From NCBI GenBank assembly GCA_964402055.1, contig CAYOAV010000001.1:34493-98492 (forward strand): 64,000 nt of DNA, written 5' to 3'. This DNA is from UMGS363 sp964402055 (lineage in GTDB: Bacteria > Bacillota > Clostridia > Oscillospirales > Ruminococcaceae). The translations under genes were made by a program, and so were the position numbers. This document shows, piece by piece, positions 1 to 9,000 of this stretch. Below the pieces are notes generated by a model that made no database searches, had not been told where the DNA came from, and was given only the letters and a program-made list of their open reading frames with translations. The stretch's first letter is position 1. Each line of letters opens with the position of its first letter.

Positions 1-273
1 CATAGAGAGAGTTTCAACCGCTTCATCTCTGCTTGTCATACGACTAAGACGAACCTGAGCAAAATAATCGCTCGTTCCCTCCGTGCTTACAAATGCCGCA
101 TCGCCATAGTTTATCTGACCTGAATTGTCTGAGCTGCTTCTCATTACATTCTGTGAAATCTCGTCCTCTGTCGGTGTTAATGCATAATTCATATAAACAG
201 CGATTGTAAGTATAAGCGTCAGACAAGCAAGGATTATCTGCTTTTTTCCGATAATAAGATTAAGTCGTTTCAT
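1..273 (-). CDS. spoIIIAH: Stage III sporulation protein AH (C-terminus outside window)
   Basis: Only the first 91 codons are present; the frame runs off the left edge. The product starts MKRLNLIIGKKQ, with one membrane segment at about residues 9-30, then an acidic, Ser/Thr-rich stretch (PTEDEISQNVMRSSS). This is the usual start of SpoIIIAH, the mother-cell partner of forespore SpoIIQ in the channel linking the two cells. The ATG follows a GGAGG site. It is the last gene of the spoIIIA operon and begins 14 bases after spoIIIAG. Identification rests on the N-terminus plus operon position. Confidence 0.9.
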   Translation of the reverse strand, partial: MKRLNLIIGKKQIILACLTLILTIAVYMNYALTPTEDEISQNVMRSSSDNSGQINYGDAAFVSTEGTSDYFAQVRLSRMTSRDEAVETLSM

Positions 274-287
274 ATTATAACCTCCGA

Positions 288-806
288 TTATTTCATTTCA
301 GCAACGTATATTCTGTTGCTTGGAATTTTTAATGCGGTTGATGCCGCTTGATAAACCCTTTCACATACCTTTGGATCATCACCTCCCTCACAGACAATAA
401 CAATTCCTCCAACCTCGGGTATCTTTACCTTTTTCACAAGAGCCTCCTTTGATGAACCTTCATCGATAATTACTATCTCATTTTCTGTACTTCCTGTACT
501 CTGACGATATTCTTCGGCGTAAACATACTCCTCTGTCGAGATTATATTTATCAGAACCTTGACCTTTCCAACGCCTTCAATTGATGACAAAAGCTCCGAA
601 AGCCTTTCCTCCGCTTCCTGTGAATACTTATCAGAAGTGGAAAAGTCTGCATTTATCCTGCTTATACCATCTGCTTCTTTTTCGTCAAAGGAATCAGAAA
701 GAATTATCAGCACCATAATCAGAAGTCCTGCCGCAATAAACATTTTAGGAAATGCAGGCTTTTGTGTAAAATCTTTCAGCTTATTTTTTATCTCATTCTT
801 ATTCAT
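288..806 (-). CDS. spoIIIAG: Stage III sporulation protein AG
   Basis: 172 residues. A cytosolic N-terminus is followed by one membrane helix at about residues 20-40, then an extracytoplasmic domain with the ring-building pattern typical of SpoIIIAG (VEGVGKVKVLINI-like region, then VKIPEVGGIVIVCEGG). In Bacillus the protein oligomerises into a large ring in the intermembrane space of the engulfed forespore. Its start overlaps the end of spoIIIAF by four bases (ATGA), which points to translational coupling. Length and order within the operon fit the family. Confidence 0.95.
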   Translation of the reverse strand: MNKNEIKNKLKDFTQKPAFPKMFIAAGLLIMVLIILSDSFDEKEADGISRINADFSTSDKYSQEAEERLSELLSSIEGVGKVKVLINIISTEEYVYAEEYRQSTGSTENEIVIIDEGSSKEALVKKVKIPEVGGIVIVCEGGDDPKVCERVYQAASTALKIPSNRIYVAEMK

Positions 807-1282
807 TCCGACTTCTCCTCGATTTTTATAAGAGTATCCTCACCAATTTCTTTTTTAACTATGTCAATTATCTCATCTCCCCGTGAAATATCCTCAACAA
901 ATATTATGATTTCATTAATATATATGCCGCCATTTTCCGAAATAGTAATACTTGTCTTGATTTCGTAATAGGGTATTTTGCTATCTTTAAGCAGAATGCC
1001 GATCTGACTGCTTATATTTCTTTCTATTGAACCCTTAAAAAATTCAGATACACAGCTTTCGTTATATTCTATTTTTTCATCTGCTGATACAGTTAATTCT
1101 TCAATATCCGATATATTTCTAATACTGTCCTTAATAGGAGCTATAAGACACAGCACATATATCAACGAAAAAATCATCTTCATCTGCTTTTCATATTTTT
1201 CGGACGGATAAATCGCCTCAAATACATTCATCAAAACACCGATAATACTGGCTGAAATAATTATTAATCGTATATGCTCCAT
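803..1282 (-). CDS. spoIIIAF: Stage III sporulation protein AF
   Basis: 159 residues from the ATG at 1282, which has an AAGGGTG site just upstream; a longer in-frame start at 1312 lies inside spoIIIAE and is unlikely. Two membrane helices (about 5-22 and 36-52) are followed by a soluble domain of the SpoIIIAF type with a ring-building-like fold pattern. It belongs to the SpoIIIA-SpoIIQ feeding-tube complex made in the mother cell. Identity comes from topology, the IYPSEKYEKQMKMIFSLIY region and gene order. Confidence 0.93.
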   Translation of the reverse strand: MEHIRLIIISASIIGVLMNVFEAIYPSEKYEKQMKMIFSLIYVLCLIAPIKDSIRNISDIEELTVSADEKIEYNESCVSEFFKGSIERNISSQIGILLKDSKIPYYEIKTSITISENGGIYINEIIIFVEDISRGDEIIDIVKKEIGEDTLIKIEEKSE

Positions 1283-1292
1283 TTTTTCACCC

Positions 1293-2435
1293 TTAAAATA
1301 CGTCCAATCCAACCAACATCATTACAGCAGTTGCCGTTATAAGCATCATCGCAAAGCATATAAGCAAGCTAATTATAACCGAAAGCACGACCGCTGAATT
1401 ATGTGCAAGAGTTTTTATTCCCCTTAATCCGAATATTCCGCCGACAAGTTCTGCAACGCAAAATGCAAGTCTTATCAGAACTATCTCCGCCAATGCTGGA
1501 AACACCGATAAAAATACTACCGCTATTCCGAAAAAGCCAGCACCACCTCTAAGTATTCCAAGGCTTGATTTAAGCGTAGTATAAGCATCTGCAACTGCTC
1601 CACCAATTACCGGAACACAATTTGAAACAAGATACTTTGCCGCCTTTACTCCAAGCGTATCAGCAGAAGCACCTATTATACTCTGCAATGAAAGAAGTCC
1701 GATGAAAATTGTCATCATAAAGCCAAGTACAATCTTTACTGCCCTATAAATAAAATCTGTTATATCTATAAGATTCAGATTGCTGTTAATTGCTTCGATA
1801 ATGCCAAGTGCCATGCACATAGATACAAACGGCATAAGAAAATCTGCCGCAGCAGCAGAAGCAAGCTCTGAACACAGCATTAAAAATATACTGTAAACCG
1901 AAGCTGAAGTAACACTTCCCGATGATGCAATTATTCCTGAAAAAATCGGCACATATGAGGTTATAAACTCACTTCCGCTGTAAAGTGTATCTGCGGCAAT
2001 ATTTACACAGTTAAGTATCGGTTCTGAAACAATACCAACAGCAATCAAGACACATACATTTTCATAAACTCCCGATAATCCTTTGCTTTCAAGGCAACTT
2101 CCGAAATTCTGCGTTACAGCTGCCGCAATAATTACCGCTAAAAGCATTGCAATCAACTTTAACGGATAGCTTATCCTACTTTTCAGCTGACCTATCATAT
2201 ATTTAAAAACAACATATGGTGTTATTTGGGTAATACTTTCAGCATTTTCGGGAGAAATACCATTTTGTTCAATAATTTCAGCCGCATCAGAAGGAACAGA
2301 TTTATCTAAATCGGAAAAATCGATCCCAATTTCATACGAAAGCTCATTATTTACATTTCCCACAGCAAAGGAATTTATTGAAAAAAAGAAAATAAATAAA
2401 ATAATCGAAATTACTGCCGAAATCAAGCTTCTCAT
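1293..2435 (-). CDS. spoIIIAE: Stage III sporulation protein AE
   Basis: 380 residues with an N-terminal signal peptide (about 1-25, ending SINSFAVG) and a series of membrane helices through the C-terminal two thirds, as expected of SpoIIIAE, the large polytopic member of the SpoIIIA complex. A conserved-looking stretch runs LGVKAAKYLVSNCVPVIGG. The start has a GAGGAGC site seven bases upstream. It lies ten bases after spoIIIAD. The length is close to the Bacillus protein (about 400). Confidence 0.96.
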   Translation of the reverse strand: MRSLISAVISIILFIFFFSINSFAVGNVNNELSYEIGIDFSDLDKSVPSDAAEIIEQNGISPENAESITQITPYVVFKYMIGQLKSRISYPLKLIAMLLAVIIAAAVTQNFGSCLESKGLSGVYENVCVLIAVGIVSEPILNCVNIAADTLYSGSEFITSYVPIFSGIIASSGSVTSASVYSIFLMLCSELASAAAADFLMPFVSMCMALGIIEAINSNLNLIDITDFIYRAVKIVLGFMMTIFIGLLSLQSIIGASADTLGVKAAKYLVSNCVPVIGGAVADAYTTLKSSLGILRGGAGFFGIAVVFLSVFPALAEIVLIRLAFCVAELVGGIFGLRGIKTLAHNSAVVLSVIISLLICFAMMLITATAVMMLVGLDVF

Positions 2436-2447
2436 ATTTAAAGCTCC

Positions 2448-2837
2448 TCAAATCTTCGAAAACGAGATTATAATTTGTACTACCTGTTCAAAAAGCGGCA
2501 TAGCCGTCACAGTAAGACCTACCCGTCCTGCAAGCTCTGCCTGTGAGGAAAGCAAGCTATCTCCGCTATCCCTGCACATATCCGACGCAAGCTGAGAAAC
2601 ATAGCATATTCCAGTTGCTTTAAAAAGTATTTTAAGATAATCAGTATCAGACGCTGAATACTCATAAATCGTCCTGACAGTTTCTATCAACGGCGAAATA
2701 TAAATCAGTACAAAGGAGAATACAAATAATGCCGCTGCAATTCTTATGTAAACCTGATACTCCCTTGATTCCTTATCGAAAAGTCTGCATAATACTGTTG
2801 AAATTACACAAACGGAAACAATTTTAATTATATCCAT
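2448..2837 (-). CDS. spoIIIAD: Stage III sporulation protein AD
   Basis: 129 residues if translation starts at the ATG at 2837 (MDIIKIVSVCVIS); a farther in-frame start would overlap spoIIIAC by 32 bases. The chosen start lies four bases past the spoIIIAC stop and has only a weak ribosome-binding site, so coupling with spoIIIAC is likely. The product is a small polytopic membrane protein of the SpoIIIAC/AD family, with helices near both ends and in the middle. Length matches the family (about 130). Confidence 0.93.
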   Translation of the reverse strand: MDIIKIVSVCVISTVLCRLFDKESREYQVYIRIAAALFVFSFVLIYISPLIETVRTIYEYSASDTDYLKILFKATGICYVSQLASDMCRDSGDSLLSSQAELAGRVGLTVTAMPLFEQVVQIIISFSKI

Positions 2838-2841
2838 AGCT

Positions 2842-3036
2842 TTAGAACCCAAAAACTGTCTTAACTGTTTCAAATAATGCAGCTATTTCATCTATCAGCA
2901 CAAGAAGTACCGTTATAAGACCTGCTATTGTGACTATCAATCCGTATTCCTCACGTTCAGACTTTTTCAGTACCATATTAAGCACAGCTACGATTATTCC
3001 AACTCCTGCTATCTTAAAAATCAAATCAAGCTCCAT
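2842..3036 (-). CDS. spoIIIAC: Stage III sporulation protein AC
   Basis: 64 residues from the ATG at 3036, preceded by GAGGTGG. The GTG at 3048 is part of that ribosome-binding site and is not a good start. Two membrane helices are separated by a short charged loop (LKKSEREEYG), the standard SpoIIIAC hairpin. It sits between spoIIIAB and spoIIIAD in the normal order and length. Confidence 0.95.
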   Translation of the reverse strand: MELDLIFKIAGVGIIVAVLNMVLKKSEREEYGLIVTIAGLITVLLVLIDEIAALFETVKTVFGF

Positions 3037-3060
3037 TTTTATATCCACCTCATTTTCTGT

Positions 3061-3561
3061 TCATATTAACAATATTGCAATAAATGCTCCACACAGAACA
3101 CCAAAAGAACGATAAAGTCTTCCCTTTGCAATATATTCCTCTTCTGCATTTTTCAGCATTTTTTCAAGCTCATTCTTTTCATACTTAATATTGTTCAACT
3201 GACCGCAAATGTCTGTTTTCCCAAGTTTTCGTCCAATATCCTTAATAAGCTCAAGTTCTTCATCGGTAAGAAAATCATATTTTTTCTCGGAAATTGATTT
3301 TTCCCATAAATATGAAAAGTTGCTTTTCTTTTCCAAATGAATAGATTTAAGAAAATCAAGCTCTTCAAAACGTTTGTTACCACACAATCTTTTTATTATA
3401 TCCCAAACCTCGGCAGCATCATATTCTATCATCAATGAAATTTCCTCGAGCATATAGGATATATTTTTCAAAAATGTACATCTAATTTTTAAACGTCTTG
3501 AAAAATAGCCTCCCAAACATGAGCTTATTACAATCAAGGTTAAAATACAAAGTGTTTTCAT
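3061..3561 (-). CDS. spoIIIAB: Stage III sporulation protein AB
   Basis: 166 residues, with an N-terminal membrane helix (MKTLCILTLIVISSCLGGYF), a helical cytosolic body and a hydrophobic C-terminal helix. This is the layout of SpoIIIAB, which resembles type II secretion GspF-like scaffold proteins. Its start overlaps spoIIIAA by four bases. The GYFSRRLKIRCTFLKNISYML region is typical. It probably anchors the SpoIIIAA ATPase to the membrane; this role is inferred from the family. Confidence 0.94.
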   Translation of the reverse strand: MKTLCILTLIVISSCLGGYFSRRLKIRCTFLKNISYMLEEISLMIEYDAAEVWDIIKRLCGNKRFEELDFLKSIHLEKKSNFSYLWEKSISEKKYDFLTDEELELIKDIGRKLGKTDICGQLNNIKYEKNELEKMLKNAEEEYIAKGRLYRSFGVLCGAFIAILLI

Positions 3562-4460
3562 AATTCATCTGTTCCAAATATTCTGCAAGCTTTTTCACCT
3601 GTTCTGCTAAGGAAAGATATATAATCAAAATTCTTCCAGAACGGTAGCTTCCTTTTTATATCATCTATAGAGGAGCTATGTATCGAAGCACATATTTTAA
3701 CTCCGCAGGTCATAGCATAGCTTATAAAATCAATTTCTTCAGATGAGCCAACTTCATCAAATACTATCATTTCAGGTGACATTACTCTGACTGCTGTTTC
3801 AAGCCCCTTTGCCTTTGGATAACCGTCAAAAACATCTGTATTCAAGCCGACATTATTCTGCGGTACACCCTCGAAGCAAGCAGCTATCTCTGAACGTTCA
3901 TCTATTACAGAAAGTTTATATTTATTTCCTAAAAGTCTGCAAAGATCACGAAGCATGGTTGTCTTACCGCTTGATGGTTCACCTGCAATAAGCAGATTTT
4001 TCAAGCCTGAACTGAAAACACTGTTATATATTTCCTCTCCTACACCTATAACCTCACGGCCTAATCTCAAATTCAGACTGCTTATATTTTTTATATTGGA
4101 AATATTGCCGTTATTGTAAACCGCCGTTCCGCAAATACCTACTCTATGACCACCTTCGAGTGTTATAAATCCATTGCATATATCCTCCTGGAAGGAATGA
4201 ACAGAGCTTCTGCAAAATGCATAAAAAATACTATCCATTTCAACTGAACTTATTTTAATGCAAGAATTATCCAGTTGTCTGACAAGCTCCCCGTCAGATT
4301 TAACAAAAAACATTTCCGAATTTTTCATCAGAATAAGTGGCTGCTCACGTCTTAAGCGTATTTCTGTTATATCGCAAACAACATTTTCAAGGCAATTCTT
4401 CAGCCTATTCGGAAAATATCCGATAATATCCTTATCCGCTGATTTATTTCCCATTTCCAT
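3558..4460 (-). CDS. spoIIIAA: Stage III sporulation protein AA, secretion-type ATPase
   Basis: 300 residues. A Walker A motif (AGEPSSGKTT) lies near residue 160, with Walker B/Asp-box sequence MIVFDEVGSSEE further on. This is the SpoIIIAA family of P-loop ATPases related to type II/IV secretion motors, thought to power the mother-cell-to-forespore channel. First gene of the spoIIIA operon; GGAAAGGAAG lies about 14 bases before the ATG, rather far, and a second ATG two codons later is possible. A candidate sigma-E promoter lies about 45 bases upstream. Confidence 0.96.
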   Translation of the reverse strand: MEMGNKSADKDIIGYFPNRLKNCLENVVCDITEIRLRREQPLILMKNSEMFFVKSDGELVRQLDNSCIKISSVEMDSIFYAFCRSSVHSFQEDICNGFITLEGGHRVGICGTAVYNNGNISNIKNISSLNLRLGREVIGVGEEIYNSVFSSGLKNLLIAGEPSSGKTTMLRDLCRLLGNKYKLSVIDERSEIAACFEGVPQNNVGLNTDVFDGYPKAKGLETAVRVMSPEMIVFDEVGSSEEIDFISYAMTCGVKICASIHSSSIDDIKRKLPFWKNFDYISFLSRTGEKACRIFGTDEL

Positions 4461-4497
4461 ATAAGAAACAGCACTTCCTTTCCAAAAGCTTTACTTA

Positions 4498-4526
4498 ATT
4501 CTATGCTGTGACGGACAAGTATAGAA
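4498..4526 (-). promoter_or_regulatory. Candidate sigma-E promoter of spoIIIA operon
   Basis: On the minus strand CATAGAAT (4498-4505) matches the sigma-E -10 consensus CATAYAHT at seven of eight places, with a weak -35 TTCTATA 14 bases upstream. It would start transcription about 30 bases before spoIIIAA. In Bacillus spoIIIA is sigma-E dependent, which makes the site believable, but the -35 is poor. Confidence 0.35.
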
Positions 4527-4578
4527 CAAAAAAGACCTTTGGAGCTATCATCTTTAAGGATAATAGTTCCAAAGGTCT
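4525..4578 (-). terminator. Terminator after gpsA
   Basis: Inverted repeat with arms at 4533-4548 and 4563-4578 (AGACCTTTGGAGCTAT and ATAGTTCCAAAGGTCT), 16 pairs with one G-U, loop 14. Read on the minus strand the stem is followed by CTTTTTTG, a proper U-tract. It closes the gpsA transcript and shields the spoIIIA promoter just downstream. Confidence 0.9.
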
Positions 4579-4602
4579 ATCTTTTATATTCATACAAGAA
4601 TT

Positions 4603-5607
4603 TTATTCTACCCAAACCTCTTCCGTTTCGTGACGTTTAGGTCTGCCCATAAGCTCTTTAAGTGCTTTTTTTGGTGAAACTCCATTATATAAAACATTGT
4701 AGCATTGCTCTGTTATCGGCATACTAACACCCAAACTCTGTGCAAGTTCATATGCAACCTTTGTGCAGGTATATCCTTCAACAGTGCCAATCTGTTTAAC
4801 TGCTTCATCAGGAGAAACACCTTGACCGATAAGAATTCCTGCCCTACGGTTTCTGCTGTGCATACTTGTGCAAGTAACTATAAGATCTCCAATACCGCTC
4901 AATCCAGCAAAAGTATCACTTTCTCCACCAAGCTTTACGCCAAGACGAGCTATTTCAGTTATTCCTCTTGTCATAAGAGCCGCCTTAGTATTATCACCAA
5001 AGCCCATTCCGTCACAAACTCCTGCACAAAGAGCTATTATATTTTTTAGTGATCCTCCAAGCTCCGAACCGATAATATCATCGTTAATATAAATTCTCAA
5101 CGCTTCATTTGACATAAGCGACTGGATATAATCAGAATATTTCGTATCCTCAGATGCAACAACAACGGTAGTTGGCATACCAGTACCGACCTCCTCTGCA
5201 TGAGAAGGTCCTGTAAGTATAACTATCGGTGAGTTTGGCAATTCTTCATGCAATACCTCGCTCATTCTTTTAAAGGTCTTATCTTCAAGTCCCTTGCTTG
5301 TATTCAGAATAACTGTTTTTGATGTCACATAAGGTGCCGCTTGCTTTGCGACACTGCGAACAAAGCTTGTCGGAACACCAAATATAACAACATCACTCTT
5401 TGAAACAACAGATATATCATTTGTAAGCTCAATTGAACTGTTGATTTTTACACCTGGGAGCTTAGCTTTATTTTCACCATCACGCTTTATCTCGTCAATT
5501 TCACTCTGAAAAGCTGACCAGACATTCACGCTATGACCGTTTTTGTCAAGCATAACTGCGAGAGAAAGTCCAAAGCCACCCATACCAAGAATCGTAAATT
5601 TTGCCAT
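4603..5607 (-). CDS. gpsA: NAD(P)-dependent glycerol-3-phosphate dehydrogenase
   Basis: 334 residues. It reduces dihydroxyacetone phosphate to sn-glycerol 3-phosphate for phospholipid synthesis, in the cytosol. The N-terminal Rossmann motif is GMGGFG (residues 8-13). Family motifs include NTSKGLE, LTGPSHAEEV, the catalytic-lysine region GGSLKNIIALCAGV and AGLSGIGDL. It lies 18 bases after plsY, which uses its product, so the pair forms a short lipid pathway module downstream of der. It ends at a strong terminator. Confidence 0.98.
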   Translation of the reverse strand: MAKFTILGMGGFGLSLAVMLDKNGHSVNVWSAFQSEIDEIKRDGENKAKLPGVKINSSIELTNDISVVSKSDVVIFGVPTSFVRSVAKQAAPYVTSKTVILNTSKGLEDKTFKRMSEVLHEELPNSPIVILTGPSHAEEVGTGMPTTVVVASEDTKYSDYIQSLMSNEALRIYINDDIIGSELGGSLKNIIALCAGVCDGMGFGDNTKAALMTRGITEIARLGVKLGGESDTFAGLSGIGDLIVTCTSMHSRNRRAGILIGQGVSPDEAVKQIGTVEGYTCTKVAYELAQSLGVSMPITEQCYNVLYNGVSPKKALKELMGRPKRHETEEVWVE

Positions 5608-5625
5608 CGTCTATCCCAACCTTTC

Positions 5626-6327
5626 TCAAGTTTTCTTCTGATTAAAGCTGAATTTATTCTCCGTTCCTTCCTTAAGACGCTTAATATTCGTCCTGTGCAT
5701 ATATATAAGCAATGCACTTGTAAACGCAACAAGAATAACGTGCATAATACAATTGCTTAATGGAAGCTTTTCAACAAAATAATGAAGTATAAAAGTAAGT
5801 ACAGGATAAAATAACGCAGCAGATATTGATGAAACCGAAACATACCTTGTTATAAAAAGTACAATTGCAAAAAACGGAATTATTATTGCAAATGTCAGCG
5901 GATCAATAACAATAAGTATCGACGAGGACACCAATATGCCCTTACCGCCTTTAAATCCGTAATAAATTGGAAAAATATGCCCTAATATTGCAAAAAATCC
6001 AGATATATAACCAATTGATTTTTCATCAAGAACGGACGGATACCATTCTGGCATATTTACAATAAAATCGCTTCCAATTATAAGCTTAAATACTAAAATA
6101 CTCAGAAGCACCGCAACAATACCCTTTGCAAGATCACCTATAAGCGTAAGCAATGCAGGAAGCTTGCCATAACAGCGAAGCGTATTTGTAAGCCCCGCAT
6201 TTTTACTGCCACGCTCCCTAATATCCTCATGCTTAAGCAATCTTATAACGAGAATCGACGAATTACAGCTGCCAAGAAGATAAGAAATTATCATCGTCAG
6301 CAGCAGACAAATTATAACCTTTATCAT
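5626..6327 (-). CDS. plsY: Glycerol-3-phosphate acyltransferase PlsY
   Basis: 233 residues, polytopic inner-membrane protein. PlsY moves an acyl group from acyl phosphate to glycerol 3-phosphate to make lysophosphatidic acid. The first motif is visible as GSCNSS, followed by RERGSKNAGLTNTLR; the second, glycine-rich motif is HIFPIYYGFKGGKG. There is an AGGGGA site seven bases before the ATG. It lies between der and gpsA. It is somewhat longer than the usual 200 residues because of extra C-terminal sequence (HRTNIKRLKEGTEN). Confidence 0.97.
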   Translation of the reverse strand: MIKVIICLLLTMIISYLLGSCNSSILVIRLLKHEDIRERGSKNAGLTNTLRCYGKLPALLTLIGDLAKGIVAVLLSILVFKLIIGSDFIVNMPEWYPSVLDEKSIGYISGFFAILGHIFPIYYGFKGGKGILVSSSILIVIDPLTFAIIIPFFAIVLFITRYVSVSSISAALFYPVLTFILHYFVEKLPLSNCIMHVILVAFTSALLIYMHRTNIKRLKEGTENKFSFNQKKT

Positions 6328-6341
6328 ATCTGTTCCCCTAT

Positions 6342-7670
6342 TTAATCATCATCACGGTTACGCTCACGCACAACAAATCGCACAGGCGTACCGTCCAATC
6401 CAAATGTTTGCCTTATCTGATTTTCTATATATCTCTGATACGAAAAATGGAAAAGGTCAGCTCTGTTGACAAAAATAACAAACGTTGGCGGCTTGGTAGA
6501 TGGCTGGGTCATATAGTAAATCTTAAGCCTTCTGCCCTTATCAGAAGGTGGCTGAACTCTTGTTGTAGCATAAGCAAGAACATCATTGAGCATACCAGTG
6601 GAAATTCTCATACTGTTCTGCATATTTACATTATTTATAAGCTCAAACAGTTTATCTATTCGAAGTCCTGTCTTTGCTGAAATAAACACAAATGGAACGT
6701 ATGACATAAAGCTGAAATCCGTTTCAAGCTTCTTTTTAAACTCATCCATGGTATTGGTATCTTTTTCAATTGCGTCCCATTTATTTATAGCAACGACACA
6801 GCCCTTACCCTGTTCATGAGCATAGCCTGCAACCTTTGAATCCTGCTCAGTAAAACCTACCTCTGCATCAATAACTATAACGCAAACGTCGGAACGATCG
6901 ACAGCCATATATGCACGAAGCACGCTGTAATGCTCGATTTTCTCTTGAATCTTTGATTTCTTTCTGATTCCTGCGGTGTCAATGAAAACATATTTACCGT
7001 GTTCATTTTCAACAACGGTATCAGTTGCGTCACGAGTTGTACCTGCTATATTTGATACGATAGATCTTTCTTCTCCTGCAACACGATTAATAAGCGATGA
7101 TTTTCCGACATTTGGCTTACCAATGACAGCAACCTTAATATATTCCTCATCATATTCTGCGGATTCATCATCAGGAAAATACTCAAATACCTTGTCAAGC
7201 ATATCTCCGCTTCCGTGACCGTGTGCTGCAGAAATCGCTATCGGATCGCCAAGTCCAAGGTTATAGAATTCATAAAATTCAACAGGAGGATCACCGATGG
7301 AGTCTATCTTATTAACACAAAGCACAATAGGCTTTCCGCTCTTCTGAAGCATTTTAGCAACATCATAATCGTTTGCCGTCACTCCTGTTCTTATATCCGT
7401 CAAGAATACAATAACATCAGCTTTTTCTATTGCAAGCTCTGCCTGCCTTCTCATCTGGGAGAGAATAACATCATTGCTATCAGGTTCAATTCCGCCTGTA
7501 TCGACAAGCATAAATTCACGGTTTCTCCATTCGCATTTGGAATATATTCTATCTCTGGTAACACCGGGAGTATCCTCTACAATTGATATTCTCTGACCGA
7601 CAAGCTTGTTAAAAAGTGTTGATTTTCCGACATTCGGACGACCAACAACCGCAACTATAGGTAATGCCAA
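6342..7670 (-). CDS. der: Ribosome biogenesis GTPase Der (EngA)
   Basis: 442 residues with two tandem GTPase domains. The first has GRPNVGKST, DTPG and NKID; the second has GKPNVGKSS, DTAG and NKWD. A KH-like domain follows at the C-terminus. Der acts in late 50S ribosome assembly. I chose the TTG at 7670 because it has a GGAG site eight bases upstream and gives the family N-terminus (MALPIVAVVGRPN); the TTG at 7685 overlaps that site. It lies 21 bases after the DUF512 gene. Confidence 0.97.
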   Translation of the reverse strand: MALPIVAVVGRPNVGKSTLFNKLVGQRISIVEDTPGVTRDRIYSKCEWRNREFMLVDTGGIEPDSNDVILSQMRRQAELAIEKADVIVFLTDIRTGVTANDYDVAKMLQKSGKPIVLCVNKIDSIGDPPVEFYEFYNLGLGDPIAISAAHGHGSGDMLDKVFEYFPDDESAEYDEEYIKVAVIGKPNVGKSSLINRVAGEERSIVSNIAGTTRDATDTVVENEHGKYVFIDTAGIRKKSKIQEKIEHYSVLRAYMAVDRSDVCVIVIDAEVGFTEQDSKVAGYAHEQGKGCVVAINKWDAIEKDTNTMDEFKKKLETDFSFMSYVPFVFISAKTGLRIDKLFELINNVNMQNSMRISTGMLNDVLAYATTRVQPPSDKGRRLKIYYMTQPSTKPPTFVIFVNRADLFHFSYQRYIENQIRQTFGLDGTPVRFVVRERNRDDD

Positions 7671-7691
7671 AGCTATCATCTCCAATCTTTT

Positions 7692-8990
7692 TTATTTATA
7701 AAGAATTGCGTCAAGCATTTCAAATCCATCATTTGCAACCGCTTTTACAGGCACACCGAGAGCTTTTTCCACATCAGGAACTGTAAGATCATCAAGAAAA
7801 ATATCACTATCACGCATAAGCATATTCTTAGAAATTATAAGCTCCTCGCCTAAATCCTTACCTTTAAGCTGTGCAATAATATCCTGTGCGGTAATAAGAC
7901 CTGTAACAGTAATAGTTTCGCCAAAAAAGTCGTTTCTGATTTTATAAACATCACATCTTATATTATCCCATTTATTTTCGACTTTTTTCACAAGCTTTGA
8001 AATAAATTCATAAGGTGCGTCACCTGTTATCATTGAAACAAATCTTTTTTCTGCTGGCTCTTCTGCTGTTTCCATTGCTGATTCAAACTCATCTGCAAGA
8101 GAACGCATCATTCCGATACCGTTTTCATACTGGCAATAATCCTCATAATATTCACCGTCTGGAATTTCGCGTTCAGCTGTAATATAGAATTCATCTGCAG
8201 GGAAAACCAGTCTTGTACCATATTTTTCAAGAAATTCCTTCTGAAATTCTTCTATAAGATCAAGAGTGCTTCCTGCATTTTCCTTTCCGAATTTCTCCAA
8301 CGGATAAAGTCCCTCTCTGAATTTTGTTAATCCAACTGGTACAACTGCGATACTTTGAATATTCGGCATAAGATTACCCAAATCAGTCAGAGTTCTGCGA
8401 AGCTCTTCACCGTCATTTATTCCTGGACAACAAACGATCTGGCAATTCATCGCAATTCCTGCGTTGGCAAACTGCCTTAAATAATCAAGTTTTTGACCCG
8501 CAAAACGATTATTCATCATTTTACAGCGAAGCTCTGGGTTAGTCGTATGCACAGAAACGTTAATATTTAAACGCATTTCAATAATGCGGTCGATTTCCTT
8601 TTGATCGAGGTTAGTAAGCGTGACATAATTTCCCTGCAAAAAAGAAAGTCGTGAATCATCATCTTTAAAATACAAGGTTTCACGCATATTGGGCGGCATC
8701 TGATCGATAAAACAGAAAATACATTTATTTGTACAGCTCTGTTTTTTATCCATAAGAAAAGTTTCAAATTCAAGACCGAGATCATCATATTCGCTTTTTT
8801 CAATATGGAAAGTAAGTCGCCTGTCATTTCTTTCAATGGTCGCTGAAACATTGCTATCGGCAGCATAATACATATAATCGAGAACATCGGTTATTTCATG
8901 ACCATTCAGCGATATCAGAATGTCATTTTCCTTTATACCTGCATGAAAAGCAGGTGAATTTCCAGTAACATATTGAATTTTTACAGCCAT
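7692..8990 (-). CDS. DUF512 family PDZ/radical-SAM protein
   Basis: 432 residues. A PDZ-like N-terminal part (residues 1-65) begins with VTGNSPAFHAGIKENDILISLNG. A radical-SAM-type Cys cluster follows at C86, C90 and C93 (SCTNKCIFCFIDQ), then the C-terminal DUF512 domain. The family is usually found next to der in clostridia, as here, but its substrate is not known. The AAGGAG site lies directly after the T-tract of the rpmF terminator, so expression may rely on readthrough. Confidence 0.93.
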   Translation of the reverse strand: MAVKIQYVTGNSPAFHAGIKENDILISLNGHEITDVLDYMYYAADSNVSATIERNDRRLTFHIEKSEYDDLGLEFETFLMDKKQSCTNKCIFCFIDQMPPNMRETLYFKDDDSRLSFLQGNYVTLTNLDQKEIDRIIEMRLNINVSVHTTNPELRCKMMNNRFAGQKLDYLRQFANAGIAMNCQIVCCPGINDGEELRRTLTDLGNLMPNIQSIAVVPVGLTKFREGLYPLEKFGKENAGSTLDLIEEFQKEFLEKYGTRLVFPADEFYITAEREIPDGEYYEDYCQYENGIGMMRSLADEFESAMETAEEPAEKRFVSMITGDAPYEFISKLVKKVENKWDNIRCDVYKIRNDFFGETITVTGLITAQDIIAQLKGKDLGEELIISKNMLMRDSDIFLDDLTVPDVEKALGVPVKAVANDGFEMLDAILYK

Positions 8991-9000
8991 AATTCTCCTT

